Assembly (NCBI GenBank): GCA_963805925.1
Contig: CAWDWB010000005.1
Coordinates: 124,001-188,000, forward strand
Reading direction: 5' to 3'
DNA: 64,000 nt
Source of the DNA: CAMPKL01 sp963805925
Lineage (GTDB): Bacteria > Acidobacteriota > Terriglobia > Bryobacterales > UBA6623
Part shown: positions 59,247-64,000 of the stretch, piece after piece
How the letters are laid out: each line of letters opens with the position of its first letter
Numbering within the stretch: the stretch's first letter is position 1
Made by a program: the position numbers and the translations under genes
The notes under the pieces: model-generated
The model's database searches: none
What the model saw: the letters and a program-made list of their open reading frames with translations, nothing else
What the model was told of the DNA's origin: nothing

Positions 59247-62200
59247 ATGAGGAAGTTAACCCTGGTATCAGTACAAACCGTAGCGCTCGTGGCGACGTTG
59301 CTTGCTGCAACGGGCGCCTGGGCGCATACGACCGAGGGCGATGCCAAGTTTGGAACGCAGATCACCCTCCCCGGGATCATCAACGACGTAGCCGTTGATG
59401 AGGTTCGACGGTTGGTCTACGCTGCCAACTATACGGCGGGCCGGGTCGAGGTCGTCTCGATGGATACGCAGCAGCGGATTGGTTCGTTCCCGACCAGCCC
59501 GCAGCCAGCGGCTACTTCCGGCATCGCTATTTCGCCCAACAGACAATGGCTTGTTGCGACGAGCCAGCCGGTGACTTCCGGCGTGCCTCAGCAATCCAGC
59601 GTAACTGTCGTCAATTTGAATGACACGAGTGATCGGCGGCACTTTGCGTTCACTGCGCAGCCCATTGGAGTTGCGTTCGAGTACACGAATAAGGCAGTCA
59701 TCATCACGGAGACGGACCTTCGGGAATTCGATCCGGTTGATGGTTCTTCTAAAATCTTGTTCACTTTCGAAAGCGGTGTAGGTACGGTAGGCTTGCCTGT
59801 CTCACCTCCCACATTGCCGCGCGAAATCGTCAGCGCCAACATCTCGGCATCTGCCGACGGTCGTTGGATTTTCGGCGTCACGCCTGAATTCGTCTTCTCT
59901 TATCAGGTCGTTAAGCCGGTCGGACTACTTCGGCTGCGACTGACCTCAACGATGGTGAACCCTCCGATCTTCAACCAAGTCAGCGGATCGCCTGACGGCA
60001 GCCATTTTATGGCGGGACAACTGTTGTTGACGAACGACCTGCAGGTCATTGCCGACACCCCGGAGGCGGACGGCACGGGATCGGATTTCGTCGGCGGCAC
60101 CGGATACAACCCGGTGACTGGCGAACTCTACGGGTCTTTCGGCAGCTTTAACGACATCATCGCCGGCGGTGACGATAGCCATCCGCGGCGCGGCATCATG
60201 CAGGTTCTCGACAACGAGAACCTATTCGTCAGCACGAGGGTTCGTCTCACCGAGCGAATCTTCGGGCGCATCCAGCCGAGCAGCGACGGAACCTACTCCT
60301 ACGCAGTGAGCGAATCGGGCTTGCTCTACTTGCCCGTTTCTGATCTAGGCGGCTTGCCTCAACTTGAGGTCAATCCGGCAGATCGTAATTTGTTCTTCCA
60401 GTTTGGCTTCTGTTCGCAGTTCCCGATCACCAAGACCCTGCGGATTGAATCCCCAGCCGGCAGCGAGCCGGCCGCCTTTAGCTTGTCGACGGACGTATTC
60501 AGGAGCTCGGATCGTCCTGGAGTTCTCTTCGAACCGAGCGAGGGATTCACCCCCGCAGACGTGAAAGTTACCGTGGATCCCGGCGCCTTGGGGCCGGTCC
60601 AAGGCACCAACGCCATCGAAGTCAAGATTGAAACCAATGCGGTGAATGTCGCGCAGACGGCGCTTGTGCTCACTAATGTTCGCGATGTCGACCAGAAGGG
60701 AACGTTACATCCTGTACCTGGTCACCTGATTCAAGTGCTCGCCGATAAATACCGCGATCGGTTTTACGTGTTGGACGACCTCAACTTCAAGGTCTTGGTC
60801 TTCGATTCGAACACAATGACCCAGATCGCTGAGTTTAAGACCGGCAACACGCCAACATCGATGACGCTGAGCAACGACACGCGTTATCTGATCGTGGCGA
60901 ATTCTCGCGGGGAGCACGTTTCCATCTTCGAGCTGAATCAGCTTAAGTCTTTTGGCTACGCCTACATACAGTGGCGGGTCATCGGACAAGGCCAGTATCC
61001 CTACATGGTGGCCACGGATGCGAACCGTACTTTGCTAGCTGCTCACGGTAGTCAGGGATCCAAGCTTCACTGGCTGCTGTTGCCCGCCCGCGTGCTGTCC
61101 ACCCCTGAGACGCTCGGCATTTTCACGAATTCCTTCGGTTCCGACTTGGCTTTCGCCCCGTCGGCTAACGGCGACTACGTGTTGATTGCCGAAGCTTCGG
61201 GCACGGTTCATCTCTACGAGACCGCTTCGAAGAGAATCATCATCTCGCGGAGCGGCCTAGGCGCCGTAACGGGCGCAATCGGCGCGGGTTCAGATTTCTA
61301 TATGGTCGGCAAATACCTGCTGAACCAATCGCTGGTGCCGTTAGGCCAGTTTGATGACGACGTCGTCAATCAAGAATCTTCGGGCTTTTCTATTGCAAGC
61401 GACGGTTCGGGCCTCCGATCGCTCCGGCCCACAAGTGCCGTTGACTCTGGTGTTCTTCAGCGTATTGATCCCCGTGATCCTACGCGTGTTATTGGGGCGA
61501 CGCGGCTCGCAGAGCCGCCGCCGGCCCGCACGCCGGGCGCAACATTTAGCTCGACCTTGAGCACGCTTCGTGATGGGCGCATCGTGTCCACCTCGAGCGC
61601 GGGCATCGTCGAACTGCCGGCAGCATTTGACAGCGGTCTGGGTAATCCCCGGATCGAGGCGATCACCAACGGCGCTGATTTTTCGCCGAATTCAGCCACG
61701 GGCGGATTGATCTCCATCTTCGGCGACCGCTTTGCCAAGACGTCGGCTCAAGCCGGCTCAACTCCGCTGCCAACCGAGTTGAACGGCGCTTGCGTGTCCG
61801 CTAACGGCCAGGTTCTGCCGCTGCTCTACGTTGGCCCCAATCAGATCAACGCGCAGTTAGCCTACGGACTGCAGGGTAATACTGCAGTCCAAGTCCACAC
61901 GACGGACGGCATCAGCGACATCTTCGTCAAGGATGTTCGGCCGACCGCGCCGGCCATCTTTGGCGTCAGCGGTCCCAATAACACGCGCTTCCCGGCGATC
62001 TTCCGTGCGGACAATTCGCTAGCAACGCTATCGAACCCGATTCGCACTAACGAAGACTTCGTGATTTATCTGACGGGCCTTGGCAACGTCAACCCGTTCG
62101 CTGTCGCCGGCAATCCCGCATCCAGCGACATCCTGTCCGAGACCGTGGTCACCCCGACAGTAACCATTGGCGGCGCTCCCGCCGACGTGACCTACTCGGG

Positions 62201-62339
62201 TCTGACTCCCGGCTATGCGGGTCTCTATCAGATCAACGCGAAGGCGGCCGGATACACGCCGTCAGGCACCCAGCAACCCCTCGTCGTCACGATTGGCTCC
62301 GCGAGCACAACCGTGAATGTGAGGATCGTTCAGGACTAG
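59247..62339 (+). CDS. Large secreted beta-propeller protein with Solibacter-type C-terminal domain
   Basis: 1030 residues with a signal peptide (LTLVSVQTVALVATLLAATGAWA). Residues 30-340 and 490-640 look like YVTN/YncE-type beta-propeller repeats (DVAVDEVRRLVYAANYTAG, RVEVVSMDTQQRIGSFPTS, NRQWLVATSQ; later KYRDRFYVLDDLNFKVLVF). An Ig-like region lies between (about 370-480), and the last 230 residues are the Solibacter-type C-terminal domain (TIGR03437): ITNGADFSPNSATGGLISI, FGDRFAKTSAQAG, LPLLYVGPNQINAQLAYGL, FVIYLTGLGNVNPFAVAG and TPGYAGLYQINAKAAGYTP. Such domains cap secreted proteins in this lineage. Likely surface-exposed; ligand unknown. It follows the Tad operon in the same direction. 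Confidence 0.85.
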   Translation: MRKLTLVSVQTVALVATLLAATGAWAHTTEGDAKFGTQITLPGIINDVAVDEVRRLVYAANYTAGRVEVVSMDTQQRIGSFPTSPQPAATSGIAISPNRQWLVATSQPVTSGVPQQSSVTVVNLNDTSDRRHFAFTAQPIGVAFEYTNKAVIITETDLREFDPVDGSSKILFTFESGVGTVGLPVSPPTLPREIVSANISASADGRWIFGVTPEFVFSYQVVKPVGLLRLRLTSTMVNPPIFNQVSGSPDGSHFMAGQLLLTNDLQVIADTPEADGTGSDFVGGTGYNPVTGELYGSFGSFNDIIAGGDDSHPRRGIMQVLDNENLFVSTRVRLTERIFGRIQPSSDGTYSYAVSESGLLYLPVSDLGGLPQLEVNPADRNLFFQFGFCSQFPITKTLRIESPAGSEPAAFSLSTDVFRSSDRPGVLFEPSEGFTPADVKVTVDPGALGPVQGTNAIEVKIETNAVNVAQTALVLTNVRDVDQKGTLHPVPGHLIQVLADKYRDRFYVLDDLNFKVLVFDSNTMTQIAEFKTGNTPTSMTLSNDTRYLIVANSRGEHVSIFELNQLKSFGYAYIQWRVIGQGQYPYMVATDANRTLLAAHGSQGSKLHWLLLPARVLSTPETLGIFTNSFGSDLAFAPSANGDYVLIAEASGTVHLYETASKRIIISRSGLGAVTGAIGAGSDFYMVGKYLLNQSLVPLGQFDDDVVNQESSGFSIASDGSGLRSLRPTSAVDSGVLQRIDPRDPTRVIGATRLAEPPPARTPGATFSSTLSTLRDGRIVSTSSAGIVELPAAFDSGLGNPRIEAITNGADFSPNSATGGLISIFGDRFAKTSAQAGSTPLPTELNGACVSANGQVLPLLYVGPNQINAQLAYGLQGNTAVQVHTTDGISDIFVKDVRPTAPAIFGVSGPNNTRFPAIFRADNSLATLSNPIRTNEDFVIYLTGLGNVNPFAVAGNPASSDILSETVVTPTVTIGGAPADVTYSGLTPGYAGLYQINAKAAGYTPSGTQQPLVVTIGSASTTVNVRIVQD

Positions 62340-62366
62340 CGTGAAGCTTTTCAATGTTTTCCCCCT

Positions 62367-62384
62367 GCGGGTCTACGGACCCGC
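62367..62384 (+). other. Intergenic hairpin with TACG tetraloop
   Basis: GCGGGTC (62367-62373), TACG, GACCCGC (62378-62384): a perfect 7-bp stem closed by a C(UACG)G loop, one of the exceptionally stable UNCG tetraloops. It lies between the stop of the large secreted protein and the ribosome binding site of the barrel gene, with no T-run after it. A role in setting the relative mRNA levels of the two genes is plausible. Confidence 0.5.
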
Positions 62385-62403
62385 AACTGAGAAGAGGTAT
62401 TTG

Positions 62404-63069
62404 ATGATGAAGATGGTGAAGAGACTGGTTCTTGCGACGGCTACGGCGGCATTGTTCGCCGCCTTTGCGACCCCTGCCTCCGCCCAGTCCGAAGTGGAAA
62501 TCGGCGTTCTGGGCCTGATTTCCGATTACAACTCACTGACCGCGACAAACCCCACGCGCAGCGGCGACACCGGCCCTTCGCTAGGATACGGCGGCGGCTT
62601 TCTGATTGGCCAAACGATCAATGAGCGCTGGGGCGGCGAGTTTCGCTACATCTACTCGCGCAACGATCTAGAGTTAAAGGCGGGATCCGATAAGGCCAGC
62701 CTGGGCCACCAAACCCATGCAGTCCATTACGATCTGCTCTACTACTTCGCGGATTCCGACGCCAATATTCGGCCCTACGTGGCCGGCGGCATCGGCGTGA
62801 AGTACTACCAGGGCGTGGGGACGGAAGATCCCTTCCAACCCGGCATGGATCTGGCATTACTGACCAAGTCCACGCAGGCGATGCTGATGGGCGACGTGGG
62901 CGTCGGCGTGAAATTTCGCGTCGGGTCGAACGGCATTTTCCGCGTCGAGTTCCGCGACTACATCACCGGCGTGCCCGAAAACGTGATCACGGCCGCTCCC
63001 GGCGCATCGATCGATGGAGATCTGCTCCATCAGTTTGCGCCCATGGTCGGCTATAGCTGGACTTTCTAA
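62404..63069 (+). CDS. Outer-membrane beta-barrel protein (OmpA/OmpW-like fold)
   Basis: 221 residues from ATG 62404, with AAGAGG upstream; an earlier frame from 62341 would translate the hairpin and is discounted. Signal peptide LVLATATAALFAAFATPASA. The mature part is a series of amphipathic strands (LGYGGGFLIGQTINERWGG, EFRYIYSRNDLELKAG, THAVHYDLLYYFADSDA, IRPYVAGGIGVKYYQG) and ends with the aromatic C-terminal signature MVGYSWTF typical of outer-membrane barrels. About eight strands, consistent with a small barrel. Function unknown; probably co-transcribed with the preceding secreted protein. Confidence 0.85.
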   Translation: MMKMVKRLVLATATAALFAAFATPASAQSEVEIGVLGLISDYNSLTATNPTRSGDTGPSLGYGGGFLIGQTINERWGGEFRYIYSRNDLELKAGSDKASLGHQTHAVHYDLLYYFADSDANIRPYVAGGIGVKYYQGVGTEDPFQPGMDLALLTKSTQAMLMGDVGVGVKFRVGSNGIFRVEFRDYITGVPENVITAAPGASIDGDLLHQFAPMVGYSWTF

Positions 63070-63090
63070 GGTCGTTTCTCCTTGAAACAA

Positions 63091-63129
63091 ACGCCTCGGA
63101 GCAGCAGTGCTCCGAGGCGTCTTCTTTTT
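63091..63129 (+). terminator. Rho-independent terminator
   Basis: A perfect 13-bp stem (63091-63103 with 63108-63120) around the loop GCAG, followed by CTTCTTTTT. It sits 22 bases after the barrel stop and should end the transcript of the secreted-protein/barrel pair. This is the clearest terminator in the window. Confidence 0.93.
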
Positions 63130-63196
63130 CCCGCTGGCGTGACCAACAGGACAGGCCGGGGCCGACCGCCTTTTCGGACGCGGCTAGACTTAAGGG

Positions 63197-64000
63197 TTGG
63201 ATCGACTGCGCCCATTTTGCAAAGCAAATGTCGTTGCCGCTGCTTGTTGGCTGTCGCTGCTCCTGCTTCATCAATCGGCCCTGAGCCAGGTAATGGATGG
63301 GCAACTCCGCGTCGCCGTCGTCGATCCCTCAGGCGCGCCGGTCGAAGCCCAAGTTCAACTCTCAGGCCGCAACCCTCAACTCATCGTCAACGCCCAAGCG
63401 GATGGCGCCGGCGAAGCAGTCCTACGGCGCTTGCCTCCGGGCGTCTATGAGCTGCGGGTCGCCGCCGACGGCTTCGACGATTCCGTGTTGCCGGTCGAGA
63501 TTCGGTCCGCTGTTCCGCAAACCATCCAGGTCGCCCTGCGGATACGCACAGTGGAGACGGAAGTTTCCGTCGAGAGCACGGCGCCGTTGCTAGACCGGGC
63601 GCAGCCCAACGTCGTCTATCGCGCGGGCAGGGACGAGCTGGAGCAGACGCTGGGCACGACGCTTGGGCGGAGCACCGTCGACGTCATCACCACCATGCCC
63701 GGATGGCTGTTGGAAGCGAATGCCGTGTTGCATCCGCGAGGCTCCGAGTACGATACGCAGTATGTGATCGACGGCATGCCCGTCTACGACAATCGATCCA
63801 TCGCCTTCGCTCCCGCCCTTGAGAACAGCGAGTTCGAGGCGGTCAATATTCTCACCGCCGGTCTGCCTGCTGAGTATGGACGCCGTCTCGGCGGAGTCAT
63901 CGCACTCGACACGCGGCGCACCGCTCTGCTGGGGCATCACACCGAGATCGACCTGCAGGGCGGCAGTTTTAACTCGCGCTTTGGCTCGCTCACCCATCAA
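63197..64000 (+). CDS. TonB-dependent receptor with N-terminal carboxypeptidase-regulatory-like domain (partial)
   Basis: The frame opens after a TAA at 63191-63193 and runs to the window edge, 268 codons without a stop. TTG 63197 gives MDRLRPFCKA and then a signal-peptide core (VVAAACWLSLLLLHQSALS); an internal ATG at 63293 would lose it. Residues about 35-110 form a CarboxypepD_reg-like beta-sandwich (LRVAVVDPSGAPVEAQVQL, LPPGVYELRVAADGFDDSV), followed by a plug-like domain (STVDVITTMPGWLLEAN, RGSEYDTQYVIDGMPVYDN, SEFEAVNILTAGLPAEYG, GGVIALDTR). This is the SusC/Oar-type receptor architecture expanded in Acidobacteria. The barrel lies outside the window. Confidence 0.85.
   Translation, partial: MDRLRPFCKANVVAAACWLSLLLLHQSALSQVMDGQLRVAVVDPSGAPVEAQVQLSGRNPQLIVNAQADGAGEAVLRRLPPGVYELRVAADGFDDSVLPVEIRSAVPQTIQVALRIRTVETEVSVESTAPLLDRAQPNVVYRAGRDELEQTLGTTLGRSTVDVITTMPGWLLEANAVLHPRGSEYDTQYVIDGMPVYDNRSIAFAPALENSEFEAVNILTAGLPAEYGRRLGGVIALDTRRTALLGHHTEIDLQGGSFNSRFGSLTHQ

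Noticed and set aside
1..64000. CRISPR array, tRNA/rRNA genes, insertion sequences, prophage
   Set aside because: I looked through the intergenic gaps for regular repeats, cloverleaf-like elements and transposase frames and found none that could be supported.

Overview
The window looks like ordinary chromosome from an acidobacterium of the Solibacteres/Bryobacterales type. This is inferred from two VWFA-related proteins of the kind abundant in Acidobacteria (16712-17758 and 36408-37997), a large secreted protein ending in a Solibacter-type C-terminal domain (59247-62339), a TonB-dependent receptor with an N-terminal carboxypeptidase-regulatory-like domain at the right edge, and a DUF6599-like lipid-anchored or periplasmic protein. 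Coding density is high and GTG/TTG starts are common. I saw no tRNA, rRNA, insertion sequence, prophage or CRISPR array.

Layout. 1-5621 (minus): a housekeeping operon secA - DUF6599-like - birA - coaX, then rpsO, which has its own promoter and runs off the left edge. 5720-15554: a mixed metabolic stretch with a GNAT, a HEAT-repeat protein, a Cys/Met-metabolism PLP enzyme, a GT87 membrane enzyme, a NagB-type deaminase, a thioredoxin-fold lipoprotein, a 2-keto-3-deoxy-L-arabonate dehydratase-like aldolase, a Tat-exported sugar isomerase-like protein, a TMTC-like membrane/TPR protein and SixA. 15662-25212: bactofilin, a 630-base gap holding a candidate small RNA, a VWFA protein, RNase J, a CDP-alcohol phosphatidyltransferase, GreA, LarB, a DUF192 lipoprotein and pyruvate dehydrogenase E1 (AceE). 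25326-37997: pyrB with a dihydroorotase-like partner that has lost its metal-binding His-x-His pair, a frameshifted TPR protein, UPF0182, FumC, a NUDIX hydrolase, a second bactofilin, a methyltransferase, a TPR-like protein and the second VWFA protein.

38021-51436 is a surface-carbohydrate and compatible-solute region. A translationally coupled trio (glycosyltransferase, DegT/DnrJ aminotransferase, NeuD/PglD-type acyltransferase) lies beside three multi-spanning GT-C-like membrane proteins and an orphan LuxR-type regulator. Inside it is a three-gene operon that appears to make glucosyl-3-phosphoglycerate, dephosphorylate it to glucosylglycerate and break the product down by phosphorolysis.

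51550-59004 is a compact Tad/Flp pilus assembly operon (tadV-rcpC-rcpA-tadZ-tadA-tadB-tadC) without a recognisable pilin. It ends in a 33-codon single-helix membrane protein with a strong ribosome binding site. Two strong hairpins follow, then a large beta-propeller surface protein, an outer-membrane beta-barrel, a textbook terminator and the start of a TonB-dependent receptor. The features most worth following up are the PyrB/degenerate-DHOase pair, the glucosylglycerate synthesis-plus-phosphorolysis operon, the tiny Tad-linked membrane protein, and the unidentified structured element at 16372-16582.
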